Shown: in pieces, positions 6,951-14,430 of the stretch
How the letters are laid out: each line of letters begins with the position of its first letter
How positions within the stretch are numbered: position 1 is the first letter of the stretch
Source of the DNA: an uncultured Ruminococcus sp.
GTDB lineage: Bacteria > Bacillota > Clostridia > Oscillospirales > Ruminococcaceae
DNA length: 25,163 bases
Reading direction: 5' to 3'
Assembly: GCA_945867875.1 (NCBI GenBank)
Contig: CAMBJF010000009.1
Coordinates: 1-25,163 of the forward strand
Program-made: the position numbers and the translations under genes
The notes under the pieces: generated by a model
What the model was told of the DNA's origin: nothing
What the model saw: only the letters and a program-made list of their open reading frames with translations
The model's database searches: none

Positions 6951-8393
6951 ATGAAAAATGTGAAGAAAACTATTGCGGGCATTTCGGCTCTTTCGATGGC
7001 AATGAGCCTTGCTGCCTGCGGCGGCTCCTCTGAGGAGCAGACCGAAGTTATGACTCAGGAGACCACCACTCAGGCAACTGTTGAGATCAATACCGCAACT
7101 CTTGCCGAGGACGACCAGCAGACCCTTGATGATGTGGCTGCGGAATATCTCCGTGATGTTGAGCTTGAAAACAAGACTATCAAGTGGCTCGCTCATTATG
7201 ACATCAACCCCTCCGGCTCGGGTCAGTCCGAATCTGTGGCTCTGAACCTCTTCAAGAGCAAGTACGGCGGTGAGGTAAAGTATTATCCCACAACTTGGAA
7301 CAGCCGCTACAGCGACCTTTCCACAAGCGTTCTGGGCGGCGAGGGCATCGACTTCTTCCCCTGTGATACAGCGGCTCTTCCCAAGGGCGTTATCAACGGA
7401 ATGTTCCAGCCTGTTGACGAATACATAGATATGGATTCTCCACTCTGGACAGATATGAAGCCCGCTATGGAGATATACAACTTCAACGGCAAGCACTATG
7501 AGCTTGTAAACAGCGTTTCTGCCGAGCAGATAGTTATCTACAACAAGCAGACCATTGAAGAAAACGGTTTTGAGGATCCTTGGGAGCTTTACCGGAACGG
7601 CGAATGGAACTGGGACACTTTCACAAAGATGCTGGAGCAGTTTGTTGATCCCGACAACGATCACTACGGTCTTGACGGCTGGTTCAACGAAAAGGCACTC
7701 CTCCTTTCCGCAGGAGTTCCCTCTGTTTCCTCTGTTGACGGTACTCTCACCGTTAATCTCAGTGACCCCACAATTGAAAAGGCAATGAACTGGAGCTATG
7801 ACCTTTACAATAAGGGACTTGTTTTCGACCTTTCTCTCTATGACTGGAATATCCAGCCGCAGTTTATGGGCGAGGGCAAAGAGCTTTTCTACATCGTCGG
7901 CTCATGGGACGTTCAGGCTAATCCCGATACCTGGGCTACACAGATATCTCCCGAAAATCTTGGCTTTGCACCTGTTCCATCTCCCGCAGGCTCTGACTCA
8001 TATCAGTCCGCTACTCTTGACGGCTGGGTAATATGCAAGGGAGCGGCTAATCCCACAGGCGTTGCCCTCTTTGCTGAGTGTACACGTCTTGCAAACACCA
8101 ACGATGAGGCTATCGCTATCGGCGACCAGAAGTGCAGAGACGACTATCAGTGGTCCGACGAGCTTATCGCCCGCAACAAAGAGATAAACGAGCTTGCTCA
8201 GAAATATCCCGTTGTTGACCTTGCCACAGGCGTTTCAAGCGATGTTGCTTCCCTCACCACAGACGGCGGCGCTGAAATAGGTCTCCGTGCCGCTTTCCAC
8301 GGCTATGACTGGGCTACAACAAGAGATTCTATCAGCGATGTTGTAACAATGCTGGTCGATGAAGCAGACCAGCAGATAAAGGCTATGGGTTAA
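6951..8393 (+). CDS. extracellular solute-binding lipoprotein (family 1-like)
   Basis: The 480-aa product begins MKNVKKTIAGISALSMAMSL and continues into the lipobox LAAC with the lipidated Cys23, followed by a Ser/Glu/Thr-rich linker, so it is anchored outside the membrane. The mature part fits a family 1 ABC-transporter binding protein: VALNLFKSKYGG near the N-terminus, IDFFPCDTAALPKGVINGMFQPVDEYI, YELVNSVSAEQIVIYNKQTIEENG, NGEWNWDTFTKML, and GFAPVPSPAG with GWVICKGAANPTGVALFAE later. These usually bind oligosaccharides. The ATG at 6951 is preferred over an upstream GTG frame because AAAGGA (6936-6941) lies 9 nt before it and the signal peptide starts there. No ABC permease or ATPase gene is adjacent; a terminator follows, so it is an orphan that must use transporter parts coded elsewhere. 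Confidence 0.88.
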   Translation: MKNVKKTIAGISALSMAMSLAACGGSSEEQTEVMTQETTTQATVEINTATLAEDDQQTLDDVAAEYLRDVELENKTIKWLAHYDINPSGSGQSESVALNLFKSKYGGEVKYYPTTWNSRYSDLSTSVLGGEGIDFFPCDTAALPKGVINGMFQPVDEYIDMDSPLWTDMKPAMEIYNFNGKHYELVNSVSAEQIVIYNKQTIEENGFEDPWELYRNGEWNWDTFTKMLEQFVDPDNDHYGLDGWFNEKALLLSAGVPSVSSVDGTLTVNLSDPTIEKAMNWSYDLYNKGLVFDLSLYDWNIQPQFMGEGKELFYIVGSWDVQANPDTWATQISPENLGFAPVPSPAGSDSYQSATLDGWVICKGAANPTGVALFAECTRLANTNDEAIAIGDQKCRDDYQWSDELIARNKEINELAQKYPVVDLATGVSSDVASLTTDGGAEIGLRAAFHGYDWATTRDSISDVVTMLVDEADQQIKAMG

Positions 8394-8427
8394 TATTGCC
8401 CCTTACCCCGATTTTACAAAAAAATAA

Positions 8428-8456
8428 TTGCATTGCCTGTTTAAATGTGGTATAAT
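8428..8456 (+). promoter_or_regulatory. promoter embedded in the terminator hairpin
   Basis: TTGCAT (8428-8433), a 17-nt spacer and TATAAT (8451-8456) with extended -10 TGTGG form a good promoter. The spacer contains most of the 5' arm of the terminator stem and the -10 lies in its loop. The predicted start is near 8463, at the beginning of the 3' arm. It would drive the dehydrogenase gene at 8549. Confidence 0.72.
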
Positions 8457-8480
8457 CATTTTTACAGGCAATGTTTTTTT
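8431..8480 (+). terminator. rho-independent terminator of the solute-binding protein gene
   Basis: The perfect 10-bp stem cattgcctgt (8431-8440) / acaggcaatg (8464-8473) encloses a 23-nt loop and is followed by seven T's (8474-8480). It ends the lipoprotein transcript. The loop carries the -10 box of the next gene's promoter. Confidence 0.85.
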
Positions 8481-8548
8481 GACTGCGCAGATGTATTTGT
8501 ATTTGTGCAGATGAATGTGAAATCTATTTTTAGCGGAGGTATATAAAA

Positions 8549-9751
8549 ATGGGCAAGGCTCTTATCATCGGCTGCGGAGGCGTGGCAAGCGTTGTTATCC
8601 ACAAGTGCTGCCAGAATTCCGAGGTTTTTGAGGAAATTATGATAGCATCACGCACAAAGTCCAAGTGCGACGCTCTCAAGGAAAAGCTTCAGGGCAAGAC
8701 AAAGACGAAAATATCCACAGCTAAGGTGGACGCTGACAAGGTTGAGGAGCTTGTTGCTTTGATGAAGGAGTTTAAGCCCGACATCTGCATAAATGTGGCT
8801 CTCCCTTATCAGGACCTTACAATTATGGACGCCTGCCTTGAGTGCAAGGTGGACTATGTTGACACCGCAAACTATGAGCCTGAGGACACTGCAAAGTTTG
8901 AGTACAGCTGGCAGTGGGCTTATCGTGAGAGATTTGAAAAGGCAGGCATTACGGCTCTTCTGGGAAGCGGCTTTGACCCGGGCGTAACAGGCGTATTCTG
9001 CGCTTATGCTCAGAAGCATTATTTTGACGAGATAAACTACATAGACATTCTTGACTGCAATGCAGGCGACCACGGTTATCCCTTTGCTACAAACTTCAAC
9101 CCCGAAATAAATATCCGTGAGGTCTCCGCAAAGGGCTCCTACATCGAGGACGGCAAGTGGGTGGAGACCGAGCCTATGGAGATAAAGAGAGTTTACGACT
9201 TCCCCGAGATAGGCGAAAAGGATATGTATCTTCTCCACCACGAGGAGCTTGAATCACTGGCTCTGAACATCAAGGGCATCAAGCGCATTCGTTTCTTTAT
9301 GACCTTCGGACAGTCCTATCTCACACATCTCAAGTGCCTTGAAGATGTGGGAATGACATCTATCGAGCCAATAAACTACAACGGTATGGAGATAGTTCCC
9401 CTCCAGTTCCTTAAGGCTGTTCTTCCCGACCCCGCAAGCCTTGGCCCCAGAACAAAGGGCAAGACAAACATCGGCTGCATTATGCAGGGATTTAAGGACG
9501 GCAAGCCTGTTAAGTACTATGTTTACAATGTGTGCGTTCACGAGGAATGCTATGCTGAGGTGGGTTCTCAGGCTATTTCCTATACCACAGGCGTTCCTGC
9601 GATGATAGGTGCTATGATGGTTATGACGGGCAAGTGGAAAAAGCCGGGTGTTCACAACATCGAGGAGTTCGACCCCGATCCCTTTATGGACGCTCTGAAC
9701 AAGTGGGGACTTCCCTGGAAGGAAAGCTTCGATCCCAAGCTTGTTGACTGA
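8549..9751 (+). CDS. carboxynorspermidine dehydrogenase (saccharopine dehydrogenase family)
   Basis: The 400-aa protein has an N-terminal Rossmann fold with KALIIGCGGVASVVIHKC (3-20) and IASRTKSKC after the second strand. It carries the family blocks ICINVALPYQDLTIMDACLE, YVDTANYE, GSGFDPGVTGVFCAYA and YPFATNFNPEINIREVSAKG, the last typical of carboxynorspermidine/carboxyspermidine dehydrogenases rather than lysine-pathway saccharopine enzymes. The reaction is NADPH-dependent condensation of aspartate semialdehyde with putrescine or diaminopropane, on the alternative spermidine route. Length is normal for the family. ATG 8549 has GGAGGT (8535-8540) 8 nt upstream. It has its own promoter (8428-8456) and terminator (9762-9797). 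The usual partner decarboxylase nspC is not next to it or anywhere in the window. Confidence 0.88.
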   Translation: MGKALIIGCGGVASVVIHKCCQNSEVFEEIMIASRTKSKCDALKEKLQGKTKTKISTAKVDADKVEELVALMKEFKPDICINVALPYQDLTIMDACLECKVDYVDTANYEPEDTAKFEYSWQWAYRERFEKAGITALLGSGFDPGVTGVFCAYAQKHYFDEINYIDILDCNAGDHGYPFATNFNPEINIREVSAKGSYIEDGKWVETEPMEIKRVYDFPEIGEKDMYLLHHEELESLALNIKGIKRIRFFMTFGQSYLTHLKCLEDVGMTSIEPINYNGMEIVPLQFLKAVLPDPASLGPRTKGKTNIGCIMQGFKDGKPVKYYVYNVCVHEECYAEVGSQAISYTTGVPAMIGAMMVMTGKWKKPGVHNIEEFDPDPFMDALNKWGLPWKESFDPKLVD

Positions 9752-9761
9752 TCAGTATTAT

Positions 9762-9797
9762 GCCGAGAGCGGAAAATATTTTGCTCTCGGCTTTTTT
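9762..9797 (+). terminator. rho-independent terminator of the dehydrogenase gene
   Basis: The perfect 9-bp stem gccgagagc (9762-9770) / gctctcggc (9783-9791) is followed by six T's (9792-9797), ten bases after the TGA stop. Confidence 0.92.
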
Positions 9798-9821
9798 GAT
9801 ATAAGACATAAGGGTGTTGAA

Positions 9822-10385
9822 ATGAGGAAAGTAAAAAGCATAATATTTTATTCTGTTATTTTAGTGATGTTTTATCTCGGGATAAATGATCCCAATATTA
9901 TAGGCATAGCTGTCAGTGAAAGGGGACAACCTGCAATAGCCGTGAAGCACCCGTTGTTTTGCACACAGGTCATCTATATATATTCGGACAATGATATTCC
10001 CGATAAAAAAATATATCTCCATTTCAGAGGGCGAATGGAGATAACAGAGGAAGAGAATTTTATTTGCATATACTATGACAGCTTAAAATACAGCTATTCT
10101 TTTGATGGTCAGTACATATCCTGCACAGCGACAAATAAAAGCAATGTCAAATCACTATTGGAATACGAAACGGATAATATTATATACAGGTATGATAAAA
10201 ATTTTTTCGGAATGGAAAAAATCATCAAGTGTACAGACAGCGGCGAAAAAATAATATATAAAGGGTCTGATATGTATGCATATAAGGTCATTTTGAATTT
10301 TACTGTCTGGTGCATTGTGATCATATGCTGTAACAAAATTCAAAAGGGCAATAAAAATGAGCGCAGGAAAATGATAAGCGGTTAA
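9822..10385 (+). CDS. unknown protein with N- and C-terminal membrane segments
   Basis: I do not recognise this 187-aa protein. It has a basic start and one hydrophobic helix (residues about 5-21, IIFYSVILVMFYLG). A mostly beta-strand, Tyr/Ile-rich region follows (about 25-155) with no catalytic signature, then a second hydrophobic helix near the C-terminus (VILNFTVWCIVIICC) and a basic tail. Both ends are therefore probably in the membrane with the middle outside. ATG 9822 is chosen because AGGGTG (9811-9816) lies 5 nt before it; the open frame back to 9741 would run through the preceding terminator. GC is about 34% by my count, far below the roughly 50-60% of its neighbours, which suggests recent acquisition. 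I see no promoter between the terminator and the start, so expression may depend on read-through. Confidence 0.65.
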   Translation: MRKVKSIIFYSVILVMFYLGINDPNIIGIAVSERGQPAIAVKHPLFCTQVIYIYSDNDIPDKKIYLHFRGRMEITEEENFICIYYDSLKYSYSFDGQYISCTATNKSNVKSLLEYETDNIIYRYDKNFFGMEKIIKCTDSGEKIIYKGSDMYAYKVILNFTVWCIVIICCNKIQKGNKNERRKMISG

Positions 10386-10515
10386 AGCAGGGAAGATATT
10401 AGTTGATATGAACAGGAAATTTTATGGCTTCGTTTTTTCAGCTGATATCTATGACGGAAAAAGCCGCATCTGCATTTTCAGGCAATGAATATATATACCG
10501 AAAGGACTGAAATAT

Positions 10516-11061
10516 TTGAAAATATACTTCACCCGACACGGGGAGACCGAATGGAACAGCAGGAACATCATCTGCGGAAGGACGGACATTGAGCTGAGCC
10601 AAAAGGGTCATTTGCAGGCAAAAGAGCTTGCTGACAGGCTTGCGGCAGAGCATAGGGATATTGATATGATAGTCTGCTCGCCTATGAAACGGGCGAGGGA
10701 CACGGCGGGCTATGCGGCTATGGCGCTTGGCATAGAGCCTGTTTATGATGAGCGGCTCAGAGAATGGGATTACGGCAGCTTCGAGGGGAAGCCCCGTGAC
10801 ACAGAGGGCTTTCTTGAAAATAAGCTGGAATTCGGCTGCCGTATGGCAGGGGGCGGCGAGTCGGTTTTTGACCTTGTGAACAGGGTCTACGGGCTTATCG
10901 ACGAGCTGTATGAGAAATATCCCCACAAGAATATCCTTCTCGTTTGTCACGGCGGGGTTTGCAGGGTCATTGAGACATATTTCCGTGATATGACCCGTGA
11001 TGAATTTGCTCATTTCTTTATGGGCAACTGCGAGCTGAGAGAGGGAGAAAAATCTGTATAA
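10516..11061 (+). CDS. histidine phosphatase (phosphoglycerate mutase-like)
   Basis: The 181-aa cytosolic protein has the full histidine-phosphatase set: TRHGETEWN at the N-terminus with phospho-acceptor His8 and Arg7, the SPMKRARDTA helix with Arg59, acid Glu83 in LREWDYGSFEG, and the second histidine in CHGGVCR (His145). The length and GRTDIELSQKGHLQA block fit the cobC/GpmB-like phosphatase branch rather than the larger glycolytic mutase. The substrate cannot be told from the sequence. The start is UUG at 10516-10518, since AAAGGA (10501-10506) is 9 nt upstream and the RHG motif needs this start. The 130 bp before it hold no other gene that I can see. A consensus promoter for the next gene begins 16 nt after its stop. 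Confidence 0.88.
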   Translation: MKIYFTRHGETEWNSRNIICGRTDIELSQKGHLQAKELADRLAAEHRDIDMIVCSPMKRARDTAGYAAMALGIEPVYDERLREWDYGSFEGKPRDTEGFLENKLEFGCRMAGGGESVFDLVNRVYGLIDELYEKYPHKNILLVCHGGVCRVIETYFRDMTRDEFAHFFMGNCELREGEKSV

Positions 11062-11076
11062 AAAATCTAATATGGC

Positions 11077-11105
11077 TTGACATTTGAGAACAATTGTGCT
11101 ATAAT
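11077..11105 (+). promoter_or_regulatory. consensus SigA promoter for the beta-mannosidase operon
   Basis: TTGACA (11077-11082), a 17-nt spacer and TATAAT (11100-11105) are a perfect consensus pair. The leader before the ATG at 11163 is about 50 nt. Confidence 0.9.
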
Positions 11106-11162
11106 AGAATATATTACTCTCGGAAATTTTATGACGCAGATGAGAAAGGACGGTCATTTTTT

Positions 11163-13667
11163 ATGAAAATATCCTTAGGCGGCGTGTGGACGCTCACTGA
11201 CATAAATGAGCCCGAAAAGCTCAGTATTTCCGCCAAAGTTCCCGGCTCCCTTTACTCCGCAATGCTGGACGGGGGGCTTATGGCTGACCCTTATTATCGG
11301 GAAAATGAATACATCTCCACGGACATTTCCGACAGGGACGTTTGCTTTGAAAGAAGCTTTGATGTGCTAGAAGAGATGCAGGGCGCCGACAGGCTGCTCC
11401 TTGACTTCAAGGGTATCGACACTGTTGCCGAGGTGGTTCTCAACGGCACTGTTCTCGGAACCACCGCAAATATGCACAGGGAATATGTTTACGATGTTAC
11501 GGACATTGTTATGCCTGCGGGAAATGTGCTGAAAGTGAACATTTTTTCGCCCCTGCGCTATATCCGTGAGAAGAACGAAAAGGAGCCGCTGTGGGGCGTG
11601 GCTTCCACTGTTGCGGGATTTCCCCATATCCGCAAGGCTCACTATATGTATGGCTGGGACTGGGGTCCCAAGCTCCCCGATATGGGAATATGGCGTGATG
11701 TTTTTCTGAGGGGCGTCAAAGGCGGCGTTATTGACGGCGTTTATGTAAGGCAGGAGCACAGCAGAGCTGACGAGGGCGTTGTGACGCTGAGCGTTGAGGT
11801 CACTGCGGGACATATCTGCTCGGAAAGCCTGTCCGCAAAGGCTGTTATCACCTGCCCCGACGGAAATGTTCTTGAAGCGGCGGCAGAGTTTAACGGCGGC
11901 AGAAAAGTAACCCTTGAATTTACCGTGGAAAATGCACAGCTGTGGTATCCCAGAGGATACGGCGAGCAGCCTCTATATGCCCTTGCCGTAACGCTTTATG
12001 ACGGTGAGACGGAAGCTGACTGCCACAGGGAGAACATCGGTCTGAGGACGGTTTATGTTAGTCAGACCCCTGATGCCGAGGGGGACGGAAGAGAGTTTGC
12101 TTTTGTTGTAAACGGCATAAAAATTTTCGCTATGGGCGCAAATTATATCCCCGAGGATCAGATAATTTCCCGCTGCTCTCCCGACAAGACGGCGAGACTT
12201 TTAAAGCAGTGTGCAATGGCGAATTTCAATATGATAAGAGTGTGGGGCGGCGGATTTTATCCCGATGACAGCTTCTATGATGCCTGCGACAGGCTTGGAC
12301 TGCTGGTATGGCAGGACTTTATGTTTGCCTGCGCTGTGTACCGTGCTGATGTGGAATTCTGCGCAAATGTGAAGCAGGAGATAATCGACAACGTAAAGAG
12401 GCTCAGAAATCACCCCTCCCTTGCGATGTGGTGCGGCAACAACGAGATAGAGTCTATGTGGCAGTACTGGGGCATTGACGCTGACCCCGAGTACAAAAAG
12501 GATTACCTGAGACTTTTCGAGGCGCTTATCCCCAAGGTGCTTGATTTCTATGACCCTGTGACATTCTATCACCCCTCATCACCCTCTTCGGGGGGCGGTT
12601 TCATAGACAGCGGCGCAAACAACAAGGGCGATTCACACTACTGGGCTGTATGGCACAGTCTGCGGCCCTTTACCGATTATTACAGCTATAAATTCCGCTT
12701 CTGCTCGGAGTATGGCTTTGAGTCGATACCGTCAATCAAGACCGTCCGCAGGTTTGCGGAAAAAGAGGATCTTAACCTTATGTCCCCAGTTATGGAGGCG
12801 CATCAGAAGTGCGAGGCGGGCAATGAGAAAATTATGTATTACCTTGCCCAGATGTCCCATTATCCATACACGTTCAAGGGGCTTATCTACGCCACTCAGA
12901 TGGTGCAGTCGGACGCTGTGCGGCTGAATGTGGAGCATATGAGACGAAACAGGGGCGAGTGTATGGGCTCGCTGTACTGGCAGGTGAATGACTCCAACCC
13001 TGTTATCTCCTGGTCATCGATAGACTATTATCACAGGTGGAAAGCGCTCCATTATGCGGCAAAGAAATTCTATGCACCTGTGCTCATCTCCGCTGACGGG
13101 GAGGACAAGGACAACATAAGGCTCAACATTTCCTCGGAGCGGAGAGAGGAATTTTCCGCTGTTATTCGCTGGCGCTCGAGAATGAACACAGGGGAGGTCA
13201 TTATGCAGGGAATGGAGGACGTGACTGTAAAGCCCCTTTCGGCGGAGAATTTCATCACCCTCACCCCCGAGAAAACGGGCATTTCCCCCGATATGAGGGA
13301 CAAGGCGTACATTGAATTTACGGTCATTGAAAAGGGCGTAAGGCTCTCTTCGGGCACGTTTATGTTCGTTCAGCCCAAGAGCTTCAGGTTTGTTGACCCA
13401 GAGCTGAAGATCGCTGCTGTGGATATGGGCAGGAAATTCAAGATCGTGGTATCCGCAAAGGCATTTGCAAAGAGCGTGTGCCTTGAACTGAGAGAGGGCG
13501 ACTGCCTTTTCTCCGACAACTGGTTTGACCTCCACGGCGACACTGCGGGAGTTTATGTGAGCAAGGCAAAGCTCCCCGCAGGCATTACCTGTGAGGAGCT
13601 TGCAAAGAGCATCAGGGCTGTTTCATATTATGATGCGGTATATCCGCACACTGCCCACGTTAACTGA
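11163..13667 (+). CDS. beta-mannosidase, glycoside hydrolase family 2
   Basis: The 834-aa enzyme follows the GH2 beta-mannosidase plan. A sugar-binding jelly-roll comes first (LGGVWTLTD, AKVPGSLYSAMLDGGLMADPYY, and HYMYGWDWGPKLPDMGIW), then Ig-like segments, then the TIM barrel with ANYIPEDQ and NMIRVWGGGFYPDD. The acid/base lies in WCGNNEIE (E428) and the nucleophile in FCSEYGFES (E516), both intact. There is no signal peptide, so it should cleave terminal beta-mannose from imported manno-oligosaccharides in the cytoplasm. ATG 11163 fits the domain start; AAAGGA (11145-11150) is 12 nt away, a little far. The frame stays open back to 11094, but that would begin inside the promoter. The HD gene follows after 13 nt, so the two are co-transcribed. 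No mannan transporter is adjacent. Confidence 0.93.
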   Translation: MKISLGGVWTLTDINEPEKLSISAKVPGSLYSAMLDGGLMADPYYRENEYISTDISDRDVCFERSFDVLEEMQGADRLLLDFKGIDTVAEVVLNGTVLGTTANMHREYVYDVTDIVMPAGNVLKVNIFSPLRYIREKNEKEPLWGVASTVAGFPHIRKAHYMYGWDWGPKLPDMGIWRDVFLRGVKGGVIDGVYVRQEHSRADEGVVTLSVEVTAGHICSESLSAKAVITCPDGNVLEAAAEFNGGRKVTLEFTVENAQLWYPRGYGEQPLYALAVTLYDGETEADCHRENIGLRTVYVSQTPDAEGDGREFAFVVNGIKIFAMGANYIPEDQIISRCSPDKTARLLKQCAMANFNMIRVWGGGFYPDDSFYDACDRLGLLVWQDFMFACAVYRADVEFCANVKQEIIDNVKRLRNHPSLAMWCGNNEIESMWQYWGIDADPEYKKDYLRLFEALIPKVLDFYDPVTFYHPSSPSSGGGFIDSGANNKGDSHYWAVWHSLRPFTDYYSYKFRFCSEYGFESIPSIKTVRRFAEKEDLNLMSPVMEAHQKCEAGNEKIMYYLAQMSHYPYTFKGLIYATQMVQSDAVRLNVEHMRRNRGECMGSLYWQVNDSNPVISWSSIDYYHRWKALHYAAKKFYAPVLISADGEDKDNIRLNISSERREEFSAVIRWRSRMNTGEVIMQGMEDVTVKPLSAENFITLTPEKTGISPDMRDKAYIEFTVIEKGVRLSSGTFMFVQPKSFRFVDPELKIAAVDMGRKFKIVVSAKAFAKSVCLELREGDCLFSDNWFDLHGDTAGVYVSKAKLPAGITCEELAKSIRAVSYYDAVYPHTAHVN

Positions 13668-13680
13668 GAGGAGCACTGAA

Positions 13681-14283
13681 ATGAAAGACGGCACACCCGA
13701 TATTATTGCGCTCAAAAAGCGTTTTACGGACATTTACACCGAAAATGTGAAGCGTGAGGGGGCGGACAGGCTGCTTGAATATCTCCTGTCCTCAAAGAGC
13801 GATTTTTTCACCGCTCCTGCAAGCACCCGTTATCACGGTTCATACGAGGGGGGACTTTTGGAGCACAGTCTGAATGTTTATGACTGTCTCTGCGATTACC
13901 TTGACAGACCCCGTGTGAAAGAGCTGTACGGTCTGACGGCTGACAATGAGACAAGAGCGGTCATTGCCCTGCTCCACGACATATGCAAGGTGAATTTTTA
14001 CAAGACTGATTTCAGAAACGCCAAGAACGATCAGGGCGTTTGGGAAAAGGTTCCCTATTACACCATTGATGACCGCCTGCCCTATGGTCATGGGGAAAAA
14101 TCCGTTTACATAATCACGGGCTTTATGCGGCTTTCCCGTGAGGAGGCTTTTGCCATTCGCTTTCATATGGGCTTTTCTGGCAGTGAGGACATTAATCTTG
14201 TGGGAAGGGCGTTTGAGCAGTTCCCTCTTGCATATGCGCTTCACGCTGCGGATATGGAGGCAAGCTATTTTTTGGAGAGGTAA
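13681..14283 (+). CDS. HD-domain phosphohydrolase-like protein
   Basis: The 200-aa soluble protein has an HD metal-binding arrangement: GGLLEHSLNVYD (His62), ALLHDICKV (His99-Asp100), a further GHGEKS histidine, and HAADMEAS with a late Asp. This matches the HD superfamily, whose members usually hydrolyse phosphate esters or nucleotides. The N-terminal 45 residues look helical. ATG 13681 is preferred over the frame's earlier opening at 13591, because AGGAG (13669-13673) lies 7 nt upstream and the earlier part overlaps the mannosidase gene. It is second in the beta-mannosidase operon. Its job there is not obvious, and similar small HD proteins are common as stand-alone Firmicutes genes. The substrate is unknown. 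Confidence 0.85.
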   Translation: MKDGTPDIIALKKRFTDIYTENVKREGADRLLEYLLSSKSDFFTAPASTRYHGSYEGGLLEHSLNVYDCLCDYLDRPRVKELYGLTADNETRAVIALLHDICKVNFYKTDFRNAKNDQGVWEKVPYYTIDDRLPYGHGEKSVYIITGFMRLSREEAFAIRFHMGFSGSEDINLVGRAFEQFPLAYALHAADMEASYFLER

Positions 14284-14292
14284 AGGGGATTT

Positions 14293-14391
14293 CGCAGTAA
14301 ACTTTGTTTACTATTGCGGACAGCGACAAGGGGCGGTATTGCTTTAGCAAGACAATTACCCCTTGACCTCGCAAGCCTTTGGAAAGGCTTG
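14293..14391. repeat. three consecutive hairpins in a convergent intergenic gap
   Basis: Hairpin 1: cgcagtaaac (14293-14302), loop ttt, then gtttac (14306-14311), a 3-nt bulge, and tgcg (14315-14318). Hairpin 2: caaggggc... (14327-14333) pairs with ccccttg (14359-14365), with an inner ttgc/gcaa stem (14339-14342, 14347-14350). Hairpin 3: the 20-bp palindrome caagcctttggaaaggcttg (14372-14391). It lies between the convergent HD and DUF3810 genes. No T-run follows on either strand. This kind of serial hairpin block resembles intergenic repeats I recall from Ruminococcaceae genomes, but that recollection is unverified here. Confidence 0.65.
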
Positions 14392-14430
14392 ACCGAAACT
14401 TTTAGTGTTGTGTTTATTTGCTTGGATTTT

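Noticed and set aside
6798..7664. 288-aa minus-strand frame opposite the solute-binding protein gene
   Set aside because: Long only because of codon bias in the real gene; its end lies over the promoter and it has no domain signature.
8484..8517. Near-direct repeat gcagatgtattt / gcagatgaatgt in the dehydrogenase leader
   Set aside because: Imperfect and short; no fold or known riboswitch consensus could be built around it.
8648..9241. 197-aa minus-strand frame opposite the dehydrogenase gene
   Set aside because: Antisense shadow of a well-supported family; no independent start signals.
10438..11157. 239-aa minus-strand frame opposite the histidine phosphatase gene
   Set aside because: It covers the consensus promoter at 11077-11105 and mirrors a gene with all catalytic residues.
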